Of a DNA stretch of 64,000 nucleotides, positions 34,277 to 44,016 are shown one piece after another (positions within the stretch are counted from its first letter, which is position 1; every line of letters starts with the position of its first letter). The stretch is from Prochlorococcus sp. AG-409-L18 (GTDB lineage: Bacteria > Cyanobacteriota > Cyanobacteriia > PCC-6307 > Cyanobiaceae). A model generated the notes under the pieces. It was not told the origin of the DNA, ran no database searches, and saw only the letters and a list, made by a program, of their open reading frames with translations. The DNA lies in the NCBI GenBank assembly GCA_003215535.1, contig QCKG01000003.1:1-64000 (forward strand), given 5' to 3'. The position numbers and the translations under genes are program-made.

Positions 34277-34792
34277 TCAATAAAGTTGTTTTCGTCTGCA
34301 AAAACTACATCTACCCCATAAAGCCATTTCTCCCGTTGGAGCTGGGCAACCGCAAGATTGGCAGTTGGTGATGCCGTGCACATCAATTCTGCTTGGATGT
34401 CGTGCCCAGATGCTTTTTTCATCCTCTTGATCTGGATTTGCAGAAGGATGGTATTGCTGAATTTTAAGGTCTTTTATGTCATGGCCTGCAGCTTTAAGCG
34501 CGGCTAAAAGTTGTGGTCGGCTGTAAATCAAGGCTTGTCTCCATTGCGGGTGACTTGCTCCAATAATCAAAACCCCTCTTCGAAGGCTTAATGGTCTGCA
34601 ATTACTTGCAAGCTTTTCGCCTGCTAATCGATTCCAGTCATTCCATAGCCCTGCGAGGCTCCCTTTCTTTTTCCATGCTCTTTTGAGAGTATCTAAGCAA
34701 CCAGAAATATTGGAAATTGGTTCTGGAGTGGGTTCTATGAGTAATTCTCCTAGACCGAATTTCTTTCTCTGTTGTTTTGGTGCTAGTGCCAT
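34277..34792 (-). CDS. DUF721 (DciA-like) protein with C-terminal zinc ribbon
   Basis: A 171-residue protein. Residues about 30-115 form the DUF721/DciA core (LKRAWKKKGSLAGLWNDWNRLAG, LRRGVLIIGASHPQWRQALIYSRPQLLAAL), a KH-like fold known in DciA, the ancestral bacterial replicative-helicase loader. A flexible linker (116-138) leads to a C-terminal Cys cluster: C144, C147, C149, C162 and C165, a zinc-ribbon pattern. The N-terminus is basic. Cyanobacteria lack DnaC/DnaI, so a DnaB-loading role is plausible but inferred. Divergent from pspA. Confidence 0.75.
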   Translation of the reverse strand: MALAPKQQRKKFGLGELLIEPTPEPISNISGCLDTLKRAWKKKGSLAGLWNDWNRLAGEKLASNCRPLSLRRGVLIIGASHPQWRQALIYSRPQLLAALKAAGHDIKDLKIQQYHPSANPDQEDEKSIWARHPSRIDVHGITNCQSCGCPAPTGEMALWGRCSFCRRKQLY

Positions 34793-34858
34793 ATGAACAA
34801 TTTAGGTGGAGTATTTGCGATTGCTAGCTACCCTCCGTAAGGCTTTCTAAATGCCTCT

Positions 34859-35665
34859 ATGGGCTTCTTTGACCGGCTAAGTCGATTGCTACGTGCAAAT
34901 CTCAACGACCTTGTTAGTAAAGCAGAGGATCCGGTGAAGATTTTGGATCAGTCAGTAGCTGATATGCAGGCTGATCTTGTGAAATTGAGACAGGCTGTGG
35001 CGATGGCAATTTCAAGTCAGAAAAGACTTCGCCGTCAAGCTGACCAGTCAGAACATCAAGTTAAAACTTGGTATGAAAGGGCCGAGCTCGCTCTGAAAAA
35101 TGGCGAGGAAGATCTTGCCAGAGAAGCGTTGACTCGTCGCAAAACTTTCCAAGAGTCTTCGTTAGCTCTTGAAACTCAGTTAAAAGGTCAGGAAGGTCAA
35201 GTGGAGATGCTCAAGCGCAGTCTTGTAGCCCTTGAAGGAAAGATTGCTGAAGCAAAAACCAAGAAGGACATGCTTAAAGCGAGGGCTCAGGCCGCCCAAG
35301 CTCAGCAACAATTGCAGGATGCAGTAGGGAACATGGGTGCCAATTCCGCAATGGCTGCATTTGATCGAATGGAAGATAAGGTTCAAGCACTTGAAGCATC
35401 TAGTCAAGCTGCAGCAGAGCTTGCAGGAGCTGACTTGGAAAGTAAGTTCGCAGCTCTAGAGGGCGGTGATGACCTGGATGATGAGCTGGATGTTTTAAGA
35501 AAGAAACTCCAATCTGGAGTTCAAGCAGTAGCTTTGCCAGCGGCAGATGTGAACGATTCTTCCAAGCTAAAGGAGCAAAAATCTGATATTCAGTTTGAGG
35601 CAGTCAAAGTTGAGGAAGTTGATGCTGATCTTGAAGAACTTAAGCGCTCTATTGATAAACTTTAA
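34859..35665 (+). CDS. PspA/Vipp1 (IM30) family membrane-remodelling protein
   Basis: A 268-residue ESCRT-III-like protein: an amphipathic N-terminal helix (MGFFDRLSRLLRANLNDLVSK) followed by long coiled coils (about 25-215) with the family pattern AEDPVKILDQSVADMQADLVKLRQAVA and EAKTKKDMLKARAQAAQA. It binds and remodels inner or thylakoid membranes. The C-terminal extension (about 215-268) reaches past PspA length, as in Vipp1, but is acidic. Divergent from the DUF721 gene; a hairpin follows the stop codon. Confidence 0.93.
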   Translation: MGFFDRLSRLLRANLNDLVSKAEDPVKILDQSVADMQADLVKLRQAVAMAISSQKRLRRQADQSEHQVKTWYERAELALKNGEEDLAREALTRRKTFQESSLALETQLKGQEGQVEMLKRSLVALEGKIAEAKTKKDMLKARAQAAQAQQQLQDAVGNMGANSAMAAFDRMEDKVQALEASSQAAAELAGADLESKFAALEGGDDLDDELDVLRKKLQSGVQAVALPAADVNDSSKLKEQKSDIQFEAVKVEEVDADLEELKRSIDKL

Positions 35666-35686
35666 CTTGCTTAATGCAAGTTGAAG
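35660..35686 (+). terminator. Hairpin at the pspA/vipp1 stop codon
   Basis: CTTTAACTTGC (35660-35670) and GCAAGTTGAAG (35676-35686) can form an 11-bp stem with one U-G pair and a 5-base loop, overlapping the stop codon. A T6 run occurs only at 35703-35708, so it is not a classical terminator; it could stop transcription weakly or protect the 3' end. Confidence 0.4.
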
Positions 35687-35777
35687 TAAACGCTTAATCA
35701 CTTTTTTAAAGATTTTGCTTGTTGTTTAACTAATTAACTTTTTTTCAGTTTTAGGTTTTCTTAGCTAATGATTTCCC

Positions 35778-36974
35778 ATGAAGAATTCTAGGCGTCTTGA
35801 TCGATTAGGCAGAGGTATTTTCGCTAGGAATGATCTCAGGAAAGAAACATATAGGTGCTTGAGTTTAAGAAATAGTTCTGCTTCTCTTTTAGACCTTTCT
35901 TTGGGGTCTACAGATTTATTGCCTCCCCCATTGGTTATAGAGGCTATAACCAATGGTTTTTTATCTTCTGGAAGCTCTGCCTATTGTTTGCAGGCTGGCA
36001 CAAGACCTTTTCGAGAAGCTGCTTCGGCTTGGGTGCAGAGGCGTTTTGGGGTAAATGTCGATCCTGATCAGGAGGTTTTGCTATTGGTTGGGTCGCAGGA
36101 GGGTACTGCTCATTTGCCTCTTGCCATATTGAACTCAGGAGAGACTGGGTTGATATTGGACCCCTCTTACCCTTCACATAGAGGAGGATTAGTTCTTGCG
36201 GATGCCCGTATTGAGAAATTGATGCTTAGACCAGAAAAGAATTGGGAGCCTGATATTAAATCGCTTTCTAAATCAAAGTGGGATCAGTTGAGGTTAATTA
36301 TCTTTGGATACCCCCATAATCCAACAGCACAAGTTGGAGGGCAGAACTTATTAGACGAAATGATGCAATGCGCTTTGAAACATCAAGTAGTCGTTGCTCA
36401 TGACAACCCTTATGTAGACCTTGCTCTGGAAGGTGAAGCTCCTTGCCTTTTGAAATGTAAAGGATGGAGGGAATTAGGGATTGAATTTTTTTCCTTTTCA
36501 AAAGCTTGGAGCATGGGAGGGTTCAGGATGGGATTTGCTATAGGAGCCGCACCAGTATTGGAGGCTCTTCGTGGGGTCAAGTCAGTTGTTGATTTCAATC
36601 AATCCTTAGCGCTGCAAGCGGGAGGTATTGCGGCCTTGGAAAAGGCTTCTGATTGGCCATTGACGATTTTAGAAATTTATCGAGAAAGGCGCGATCGGGT
36701 TGTTGAGTCGTTGATCAATTTGGGATGGAGGATGCCGACTCCTTCAATGGCTATGTATATATGGCTGCCACTGCCAACTTGGGCGAAAGTAAAGGGTTGG
36801 ACTGATGAGGATTTTGCGGCAGCATTACTTAATCAGACAGGCGTTGCGCTGACTCCTGGGTCGGGTTTTGGACGTGGAGGGAAAAACTGGTTGAGACTTG
36901 CTTTAGTAAGGCCAGTTGATGATTTAGAAGCTGCAGTTGCTCGAATTGTTCCTTGGTGGCATGAACATAGTTGA
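35778..36974 (+). CDS. Class I/II PLP-dependent aminotransferase
   Basis: A 398-residue fold-type I aminotransferase. The Schiff-base lysine is K242 in FFSFSKAWSMGGFRMG; D209 and Y212 (AHDNPYVDL) bind the cofactor pyridine and ring hydroxyl; FGYPHNPTA at 176-184 and R250 are further conserved points; the last Arg in NWLRLALVRP binds the carboxylate. It belongs to the branch including LL-DAP and succinyl-DAP aminotransferases, but the amino donor is not clear. Its stop overlaps the birA start by 14 bases. Confidence 0.88.
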   Translation: MKNSRRLDRLGRGIFARNDLRKETYRCLSLRNSSASLLDLSLGSTDLLPPPLVIEAITNGFLSSGSSAYCLQAGTRPFREAASAWVQRRFGVNVDPDQEVLLLVGSQEGTAHLPLAILNSGETGLILDPSYPSHRGGLVLADARIEKLMLRPEKNWEPDIKSLSKSKWDQLRLIIFGYPHNPTAQVGGQNLLDEMMQCALKHQVVVAHDNPYVDLALEGEAPCLLKCKGWRELGIEFFSFSKAWSMGGFRMGFAIGAAPVLEALRGVKSVVDFNQSLALQAGGIAALEKASDWPLTILEIYRERRDRVVESLINLGWRMPTPSMAMYIWLPLPTWAKVKGWTDEDFAAALLNQTGVALTPGSGFGRGGKNWLRLALVRPVDDLEAAVARIVPWWHEHS

Positions 36975-37722
36975 GCCATATAAGGGAGCATCAGCTGTCG
37001 CAAGACGGTTGCGAGTTCATCATTCTGATTTAAGGCCTTGGGCTTTGAGGTGGAAGCCTGTTTGTTCAAGTACCGAGGTAGTCCTTTCACATTGGCTTCA
37101 GGTAAATCCTCTTTTGGGAAATCAACCCAGAGCAATTTTGGCTGATCGACAAATCTTCGGGATTGGTCAGAGAGGTAAAAGGTGGTCTGCCCCTTTGGGA
37201 GGCGTTTGGATAAGTGCTGCCATTCCTATTTTGGATACAAATCAAACGACAGGGCTACTGGGTTTGGCTGTTGCAGTTGCATTATCTGATCGGCTTGATA
37301 AGAAAGGGGTCACAACGCAAATTAAATGGCCTAATGACTTATTAGTTGGAGAAAGAAAACTTGCAGGAATTTTGACTAGGTTGGTGCACCGAGGTGGCCT
37401 TGTTCGTTATGCACGTATTGGTTTAGGTTTGAATGTTTTTAATAGAGTCCCAAAGGAAGGAATTGCTCTTGTGGAAACTCTTAATTCAAGTAATTGTCAT
37501 GTTGACTTTTGGGCGGCAGAAGTTTTGCATGCATTTGAAAAGGCAATAAAATTATTAGGAAATCCACAAGCTTTATGTGCTCAAGCTGAAAGTCGCTTTT
37601 GGGCTAAAGAGGTTTTAGATTCTAGGAATGGGGAGATTTGGGAAATTAATGGTCTAGAAATTAATGGTGAATTAATACTTACGAAAGGTTCTATATCAAA
37701 AACTTTAAGCTGTTGGGAATGA
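36961..37722 (+). CDS. birA: Biotin--[acetyl-CoA carboxylase] ligase
   Basis: Attaches biotin to the AccB subunit of acetyl-CoA carboxylase. The protein (about 253 residues) has the biotinoyl-AMP loop IGQRGKRWSAPLGGVW and the IKWPNDLLVGERKLAGILT core, with a short C-terminal SH3-like domain. There is no N-terminal DNA-binding domain, so it is not a BirA repressor. ATG at 36961 is chosen over the earlier in-frame start at 36937 because it is preceded by the usual spacing and gives MNIVEPYKGAS. It overlaps the aminotransferase by 14 bases. Confidence 0.92.
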   Translation: MNIVEPYKGASAVARRLRVHHSDLRPWALRWKPVCSSTEVVLSHWLQVNPLLGNQPRAILADRQIFGIGQRGKRWSAPLGGVWISAAIPILDTNQTTGLLGLAVAVALSDRLDKKGVTTQIKWPNDLLVGERKLAGILTRLVHRGGLVRYARIGLGLNVFNRVPKEGIALVETLNSSNCHVDFWAAEVLHAFEKAIKLLGNPQALCAQAESRFWAKEVLDSRNGEIWEINGLEINGELILTKGSISKTLSCWE

Positions 37723-37727
37723 TTTTT

Positions 37728-38462
37728 CTAGCTAGGCATTTTAGTTATTTCTATTACCTTGCCATCGTTAAACTTTGCAATCCTTTTTGCTCTAATTGCG
37801 ACATCATCTTCATGAGTGACAAGAACTATTGTGATTCCTTGATAATGAAGCTCATCAAAGAGATTTAAAACATCTTTTGTTGTCCTTGAGTCTAAAGCTC
37901 CTGTGGGTTCATCCGCTAATAATAGGGTTGGCTGATTAATAATAGCCCTAGCAATTGCGACTCTTTGCTGTTGTCCTCCAGATAGTTGATTGGGCCTGTT
38001 TTTCATTCTTTCTGCTAGGCCTACTTTTACAAGGGCTTCTTCAGCTCTTATTGACCTTTCGGCAGAAGGGATACCTGCATAAATCATTGGAAGCATTACA
38101 TTTTCGATAGCAGTTGCTTCTTGCAATAAATGAAACTGTTGGAAGACAAATCCAAGCTCTTGATTGCGGAGATCAGCGAGAGAGTCATTGTCAAGATCTT
38201 CAACGGCTAGACCGTTAAGTGAATAACTTCCATGTGTAGGTCGATCAAGACAACCCAGGATATTCATTGCTGTACTTTTCCCAGATCCACTAGCCCCCAT
38301 TACGGCAAGATAGTCTCCTTTATGTATTTCTAGATTAATTACATCTAGGGCCTTAACTAATAATGATCCATGGCCATATAGCTTGCTTACATTTGTTAGT
38401 TTTGCAACTGTATTGACTGAATCTTTTTTCTTATCCAAGAGCTCTTTCTCCTGTAAGAGCAA
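37728..38462 (-). CDS. LolD/MacB-type ABC transporter ATPase
   Basis: A 244-residue ATP-binding protein of the MacB/LolD/FtsE branch: Walker A GASGSGKS (near 55-62), [10 protein letters not shown]-loop, signature [15 protein letters not shown] (about 160-174), Walker [13 protein letters not shown] and the H-loop LVTHE. No permease gene is adjacent, so its partner is elsewhere. Its proposed ATG lies 32 bases inside the 3' end of ndhB; a TTG eight codons later would reduce the overlap. Substrates of this branch are lipoproteins, peptides or macrolides; none can be assigned. Confidence 0.88.
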   Translation of the reverse strand: MLLQEKELLDKKKDSVNTVAKLTNVSKLYGHGSLLVKALDVINLEIHKGDYLAVMGASGSGKSTAMNILGCLDRPTHGSYSLNGLAVEDLDNDSLADLRNQELGFVFQQFHLLQEATAIENVMLPMIYAGIPSAERSIRAEEALVKVGLAERMKNRPNQLSGGQQQRVAIARAIINQPTLLLADEPTGALDSRTTKDVLNLFDELHYQGITIVLVTHEDDVAIRAKRIAKFNDGKVIEITKMPS

Positions 38463-40002
38463 TTGCTTCTTGAAGAAGTGGTGTCCCTGCTACGGCACTA
38501 TTAGCCCATTGAAAGAGTGGGCTTGAAAGTATTCCCCCAACGGCTGTGACAAGTACGCAAGTCACTAAGGCAGCTCTTAGCGGTTGCATTCCTATAGTTT
38601 TCCATTGGATAGAGGGATACGCCTTTACAACTTCAGAAGCTTCATGAGGTTCCTTTACAACCATCATTTTTATCACAGAGATGTAGTAGTAAATCGAAAT
38701 AACAGAAGTCACTAGTCCAACTACAACCAATAGATATTGTTGATCTGCCCATCCTGCAAAGAAAAGATAGATCTTCCCAAAAAAACCAAGCATTGGAGGA
38801 ATCCCCCCAAGTGACAAAAGGCAGAGACTTAAGCCAAGAGTGATTAAAGGATCCTTCTGATAAAGGCCTGCATAGTCAGAAATTCGATCACTACCTGTAC
38901 GAATAGTAAAGAGAATTATGCATGCAAATGCACCTAAGTTCATAAACAAATAGGCGGCCATATAAAGAACCATTGCCGCATAGCCGTCTTCAGTTCCACA
39001 AACAAGTCCAATCATTACAAAACCTGCTTGACCAATGGAGCTATAGGCCAGCATTCGTTTCATTGATGTTTGCGCTAATGCAACTACATTCCCAAGAGTC
39101 ATACTTAGGACTGCTAGCACAGTGAAAAGTAATTTCCACTGATTATCGAAAGCTCCGAAGCATCCAACTAGCAGTCTTACTGCTAGGGCAAAACCTGCAG
39201 CTTTGGAACCCACGGAAAGAAACGCCACAACAGGAGTTGGGGAGCCTTCATATACATCAGGTGTCCATTGATGAAATGGTACGGCAGCAATTTTGAATGC
39301 AACGGTTGATAGGACAAAAACGAGTGCTAATGCGGCTAGTGGAGTTGGACTGGTTAGAAGAGCTACTCCTATTTCTTGGAGATTTGTGGAACCGCTTATT
39401 CCATAAAGAAGGGATGCTCCATATAGAAATACTGCGGCAGCAGCTGAACCGACTAGTAAATATTTGAGAGCGGCTTCTGAACTTCGTGCATCCCTTTTCA
39501 TGTAGCCAGCAAGGAGGTAGCTGGCTACAGAAAGGGTTTCTAAAGAGACGAAAACGCTAATCAGATCGGTAGATCCACATAGCAGCATCGCTCCAAGAGT
39601 GGCGGCAAGCAAAATGGCTGCATATTCACCTACTGGACTGCCACTTTGTTCTGCGTATCGCCAGCTAATTAGAAGAGATATAAGGGTTGATAAGGCTATA
39701 ACTGCTCTGAAAGCGACTGCAAGATTATCGGCAAGAAATGCTCCCAGGAAAGAAGGTTCTAAGGGGCCATTCCATTGCAAGGCTAGGAGGCATAAAGATG
39801 TTCCTAGCCCGATATAACAAATTGGCGGAGCCCATTTGGCAGCAGCTTTTTGGCCAGCAAGATCAACCAAAAGGGTCCCTAGCATGGCTAGAAGAATGAT
39901 GCCTTCTGGAAGGATTGCCCCTGCGTTAAGGGCAAGGCCTAGCAATTCTCCAGGAGCTGTCATGCTCTGATTTGTGAGAAATAATGCACCCGTCTCGGGC
40001 AT
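38431..40002 (-). CDS. ndhB: NAD(P)H-quinone oxidoreductase subunit 2
   Basis: Proton-pumping membrane subunit of the cyanobacterial NDH-1 complex, which serves respiration, cyclic electron flow and CO2 uptake. The 523-residue protein has about fourteen helices with family motifs [33 protein letters not shown] and the conserved Lys/Glu of [31 protein letters not shown] at 40000-40002 gives MPETGALFL, normal for marine picocyanobacteria. It is divergent from topA; a shared promoter region lies at 40003-40129. The ABC ATPase overlaps its 3' end. Confidence 0.97.
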   Translation of the reverse strand: MPETGALFLTNQSMTAPGELLGLALNAGAILPEGIILLAMLGTLLVDLAGQKAAAKWAPPICYIGLGTSLCLLALQWNGPLEPSFLGAFLADNLAVAFRAVIALSTLISLLISWRYAEQSGSPVGEYAAILLAATLGAMLLCGSTDLISVFVSLETLSVASYLLAGYMKRDARSSEAALKYLLVGSAAAAVFLYGASLLYGISGSTNLQEIGVALLTSPTPLAALALVFVLSTVAFKIAAVPFHQWTPDVYEGSPTPVVAFLSVGSKAAGFALAVRLLVGCFGAFDNQWKLLFTVLAVLSMTLGNVVALAQTSMKRMLAYSSIGQAGFVMIGLVCGTEDGYAAMVLYMAAYLFMNLGAFACIILFTIRTGSDRISDYAGLYQKDPLITLGLSLCLLSLGGIPPMLGFFGKIYLFFAGWADQQYLLVVVGLVTSVISIYYYISVIKMMVVKEPHEASEVVKAYPSIQWKTIGMQPLRAALVTCVLVTAVGGILSSPLFQWANSAVAGTPLLQEAIALTGERALG

Positions 40003-40129
40003 GATTAGATCAGATCAGGGCAGGCTTTCTAACTTTAGCGACGTATGGAACGAGGTTCTTATTATTGTTTTGATCTATGCAGTTTGTGCGATGGTGCGAT
40101 AGATAGGAATAAAGGTTTGCTGATCGCCT

Positions 40130-42847
40130 GTGGTGGAAACTCTAGTCATTGTTGAGAGCCCTACAAAGGCAAGAACCATTCGAGGGTTCCTGCCCAAGGA
40201 TTTTCATGTTGCAGCCTCAATGGGGCATGTGCGAGATCTTCCTAATAATGCTAGTGAGATTCCTGCTGCTCAAAAAGGTCAGAAATGGTCGAACTTAGGT
40301 GTTAACACCACATCAGATTTTGAACCGTTGTACGTGGTCCCTAAGGACAAAAAGAAGATTGTCAAGGAATTAAAGGCAGCTTTAAAAGAGGCTGATCAAC
40401 TCCTTTTAGCAACTGATGAGGATCGAGAAGGTGAAAGTATTAGTTGGCATTTATTGCAGTTATTAAACCCAAAGGTGCCTGTGAAGCGAATGGTCTTTCA
40501 CGAGATCACCAAGGAAGCAATAGCGAAGGCTTTAGAGCAAACTAGAGATCTAGATATGGAATTGGTCCATGCCCAGGAAACCAGAAGGATTCTAGACAGA
40601 CTTGTTGGATATACACTTTCACCACTTCTTTGGAAGAAGGTCGCCTGGGGACTTTCAGCTGGTCGTGTTCAATCAGTGGCTGTTCGATTGCTTGTAAAGC
40701 GTGAAAGATCTCGTAGGGCTTTTTGTAGCGGCAGTTATTGGGACCTAAAGGCAAATCTAGAGAAGAGTGGGTGCAGATTTGAAGCCAAGCTCACTCATGT
40801 TGAGGGGATCAAGGTTGCTAATGGTAGTGATTTTGATGAGTCAACAGGGGAATTGAAAAGTGGAAGTTCGGTTCGCTTAATACAACAAAAAGAGGCTCAG
40901 TTACTAGCAGATAAGTTGCGTTCTGCAGTTTGGAATGTTGATACGGTTGAAGAGAAGCCAACTATTAGGAAGCCAGTACCCCCTTTCACTACAAGCACTT
41001 TGCAGCAGGAGTCCAACCGCAAGCTGCGGTTGTCTGCGCGAGAAACAATGCGATGTGCTCAAGGGCTTTATGAGCGAGGGTTTATTACTTATATGAGGAC
41101 GGATTCGGTTCACTTGTCTCAACAAGCAATTAAAGCTGCCCGAGATTGTGTCACTTCTAAGTATGGATCAGATTATTTAAGCAATTCAGCTCGCCAGTTC
41201 ACGACAAAGTCTCGTAATGCTCAGGAGGCCCATGAAGCTATTCGTCCCGCTGGAGAGAGCTTTCGTGTACCTAATGAGACCGATCTGGAAGGTCGTGACT
41301 TAGCTCTGTATGAATTGATTTGGAAAAGAACAGTTGCCAGTCAAATGGCAGATGCGCGCCTAACAATGCTTGCTATCGAATTCAGTGTTGAAGAAGCTAC
41401 TTTCCGTTCTACTGGGAAGAGAATCGACTTTCCTGGGTTCTTTCGTGCTTATGTTGAAGGTAGCGATGATCCCGAAGCAGCCTTAGAAGGACAGGAACTT
41501 CTTTTGCCATCTCTTTCTATTGGAGATGCGCCAATTCCTAAAGAGATTGAAGCGTTAGGACACCAAACGCAGCCTCCAGCTCGTTACAGCGAGGCTTCAC
41601 TTGTAAAGATGCTCGAAAAGGAAGGTATTGGAAGACCTTCTACTTATGCGAGCATTATCGGAACGATTGTTGATCGAGGATATGCAACTCTTCAGAACAA
41701 TTCACTAACTCCAAGCTTTACAGCATTTGCAGTGACAGCTCTTTTGGAGGAGCATTTTCCTGATTTGGTTGATACCAGTTTCACTGCGAGGATGGAGTTG
41801 ACCTTGGATGAAATCTCCACGGGGAAAGTTAAGTGGCTGCCTTATTTGGAGAGTTTTTATAAGGGTGAAAAAGGTTTAGAGAATCAGGTCCAGCAAAGAG
41901 AAGGGGATATTGATCCTGGTGCATCACGAACGATTGATTTGGAAGGGTTGCCATGTGTAGTAAGGATTGGTCGTTTTGGCGCTTATCTCGAGTCAAAACG
42001 TATTGGGGAGGACGGGGAAGAAGAGTTAATTAAGGCCACTCTCCCTCAGGAAATTACCCCTGCAGATTTGGATGAGGAGAAAGCAGAATTAATCTTGAAA
42101 CAGAAAGCTGATGGGCCTGAGTCTTTAGGAGTAGATCCTGAAACTGGAGAGGAGGTTTATCTTCTTTTTGGTCAATACGGGCCTTATGTGCAAAGGGGGC
42201 AGGTTAGTGAGGAAATACCAAAACCAAAACGTGCTTCCTTGCCAAAGGGTCTTAAGCCAGAGGATTTGAGCCTAGAGGAAGCTATTGGATTGTTGCATCT
42301 CCCTCGCCTTTTAGGAGAGCACCCTGATGGTGGGAAAGTGCAGGCTGGGTTGGGGCGTTTTGGACCTTATGTTGTTTGGGACAAGGGCAAAGGTGAGAAG
42401 GATTATCGATCACTAAAGGCTGAAGACGATGTTCTCGAAGTTGCTCTGAGCCGGGCCATGGAATTGCTTGCTATGCCTAAGCGGGGTAGAGGAGGGAGAA
42501 CTGCTTTGAAGGACCTTGGGGCCCCTGATGGCAGTACAGAAAAGGTTCAGCTTTATGACGGGCCTTATGGTCTTTATGTCAAGCAAGGCAAGGTGAATGC
42601 TTCTTTGCCAGAAGGGAAAGGCCCTGACGAGATCACGCTTGAGTTGGCACTTGAATTGCTTGCGGCGAAATTAGCCAGCAAGAAATCAGGGAGAAGGACT
42701 ACTAAGGCTAAGAAGCCTGCTAAAAAGACGACTAAGAAAACTGAGAAGAAATCAACAACCTCTTCTGCCCGCAAGCCCCCTTCAACTACAAAGTCAGGGC
42801 GTTTAAGGGCCAGTGCTGTTCGGGTAATAAAACCTGGAGACAGTTAA
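40130..42847 (+). CDS. topA: DNA topoisomerase I
   Basis: Type IA topoisomerase that relaxes negative supercoils. The 905-residue protein starts with a Toprim domain ([12 protein letters not shown] at about 6-17, [10 protein letters not shown] near 102), has the active-site Tyr in [14 protein letters not shown] (about residue 320), and ends with three repeat domains ([29 protein letters not shown]) in place of zinc fingers, then a Lys/Thr/Ser-rich basic tail of about 50 residues. The start is GTG at 40130. The stop shares one base with the lipoprotein start (TAATG). Confidence 0.97.
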   Translation: MVETLVIVESPTKARTIRGFLPKDFHVAASMGHVRDLPNNASEIPAAQKGQKWSNLGVNTTSDFEPLYVVPKDKKKIVKELKAALKEADQLLLATDEDREGESISWHLLQLLNPKVPVKRMVFHEITKEAIAKALEQTRDLDMELVHAQETRRILDRLVGYTLSPLLWKKVAWGLSAGRVQSVAVRLLVKRERSRRAFCSGSYWDLKANLEKSGCRFEAKLTHVEGIKVANGSDFDESTGELKSGSSVRLIQQKEAQLLADKLRSAVWNVDTVEEKPTIRKPVPPFTTSTLQQESNRKLRLSARETMRCAQGLYERGFITYMRTDSVHLSQQAIKAARDCVTSKYGSDYLSNSARQFTTKSRNAQEAHEAIRPAGESFRVPNETDLEGRDLALYELIWKRTVASQMADARLTMLAIEFSVEEATFRSTGKRIDFPGFFRAYVEGSDDPEAALEGQELLLPSLSIGDAPIPKEIEALGHQTQPPARYSEASLVKMLEKEGIGRPSTYASIIGTIVDRGYATLQNNSLTPSFTAFAVTALLEEHFPDLVDTSFTARMELTLDEISTGKVKWLPYLESFYKGEKGLENQVQQREGDIDPGASRTIDLEGLPCVVRIGRFGAYLESKRIGEDGEEELIKATLPQEITPADLDEEKAELILKQKADGPESLGVDPETGEEVYLLFGQYGPYVQRGQVSEEIPKPKRASLPKGLKPEDLSLEEAIGLLHLPRLLGEHPDGGKVQAGLGRFGPYVVWDKGKGEKDYRSLKAEDDVLEVALSRAMELLAMPKRGRGGRTALKDLGAPDGSTEKVQLYDGPYGLYVKQGKVNASLPEGKGPDEITLELALELLAAKLASKKSGRRTTKAKKPAKKTTKKTEKKSTTSSARKPPSTTKSGRLRASAVRVIKPGDS

Positions 42848-43314
42848 TGCTTAACTTAAAGTTAAAGCGAGAAATCTATTCTCGAAGGGCTGCCTTACTC
42901 CCAATGCTTTTGTTTGCATTGCAGGCTTGTAGTAGAGAACCTATAGGTCAGGAACTTTCACAAAGTTTTGATTCTCCTGTTGAGATTTCTAGGTCGGAAG
43001 ATATCTCGACAGAAAACGATTCTAAAACACAAACTCTTATTAAAACAGATCCCCCTGTAAAGACAAAGGAGAGGACTGGTTTAACTATAGGAGTAGATAA
43101 AAAGACAAATAATAATGACAATTATCTTGCTCCATTTACTCCACGGCCTTATAGAATTACTATTAAATTGTCAGCAGCAAATCCCTCTGCACCAGCTGAA
43201 ACTGTCACAAAAGCCTTGAGAAAAGCAGGTGTTAGCTTTGAAGTTGAGAAGATTGAGCGGGTTAAGGAAAAACAATTAACCAAAGTGTCGCGTGAAAGGG
43301 GAATAGGTCTTTGA
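42847..43314 (+). CDS. Hypothetical lipoprotein
   Basis: A 155-residue predicted lipoprotein: basic N-terminus, hydrophobic stretch and lipobox LQAC with Cys28. The mature part has a polar Ser/Thr/Asp-rich linker (about 35-95) and a small conserved-looking C-terminal segment (about 98-150, RPYRITIKLSAANPSAPAETVT followed by ALRKAGVSFEVEKIERV) that could fold as an alpha-beta domain. The start overlaps the topA stop by one base, and the next gene follows directly, so it is in a topA operon. No function known. Confidence 0.72.
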   Translation: MLNLKLKREIYSRRAALLPMLLFALQACSREPIGQELSQSFDSPVEISRSEDISTENDSKTQTLIKTDPPVKTKERTGLTIGVDKKTNNNDNYLAPFTPRPYRITIKLSAANPSAPAETVTKALRKAGVSFEVEKIERVKEKQLTKVSRERGIGL

Positions 43315-43364
43315 TTAAGTTAATTAGTCGGTTAAAAGCAAGGCAATCAAAGCATTTTGCTCCT

Positions 43365-43997
43365 ATGAATAGGAAAGAGGCTGTCAAAATGATGGAGACT
43401 TCATATCTGGCGGCAGCAACTGGTTTGATATGGGTAGCCCTTTATTATTTGCCAATTGGAGGCGCTCTTTTTCGTCTTGCTTTGCCTTTACCTTTGGCCT
43501 TATTGCAGGTAAGAAGAGGAGCTTCCTCTGGGCTTGAGGGATTAATTTTGACAGTCTTATTACTCTTCGCTCTTATGGGACCAGTAAGAGGTCCTTTGGT
43601 GATTTTCCCGTATGGCCTTCTTTCTATATGGCTTGGGTTTTGTTGGCAAAGGGGATTTAGTTGGTGGTTGAGTTGGGGCTTTGGCGTTTTCTTGGGTGCC
43701 TTTGGATTTTTGATAAGGGTTTTTGTTCTTTCCCTTTTAGTTGGTGAAAACCTTTGGGTCGTAATAACTCGAGCAGGTGCAAGCCTTCTTGAAAGGGGTT
43801 TTGATTTGTTGAACCTCCCTTTAGTGCCAGATTTATCTCAGGTTCAATTTATGGCTATTGCACTTGTAGTTACTCAGGAGCTGATCTATGTCTTTGTACT
43901 ACATGCCGTTGCTTTTTGGATTTTCCCTCGTTTGAAGGCGTATATCCCTGAACCACCCCGCTTCTTAAATAGTCTCGTATCCTTGGATCCCCTTTAA
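43365..43997 (+). CDS. DUF2232 membrane protein
   Basis: An integral membrane protein (about 210 residues from this ATG) with six to seven helices, matching the DUF2232 family: VETSYLAAATGL-like start (here MMETSYLAAATGLIWVALYYLP), then LPLPLALLQVRRG and an FGVFLGAFGFLIRVFVLS helix. The frame extends upstream to TTG at 43311, which overlaps the lipoprotein stop, but the added residues are basic and unlike family N-termini, so 43365 is preferred with some doubt. Related proteins include S-component-like membrane proteins; the role here is unknown. Confidence 0.78.
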   Translation: MNRKEAVKMMETSYLAAATGLIWVALYYLPIGGALFRLALPLPLALLQVRRGASSGLEGLILTVLLLFALMGPVRGPLVIFPYGLLSIWLGFCWQRGFSWWLSWGFGVFLGAFGFLIRVFVLSLLVGENLWVVITRAGASLLERGFDLLNLPLVPDLSQVQFMAIALVVTQELIYVFVLHAVAFWIFPRLKAYIPEPPRFLNSLVSLDPL

Positions 43998-44016
43998 TTG
44001 TGATGTAGGTTTTGGT

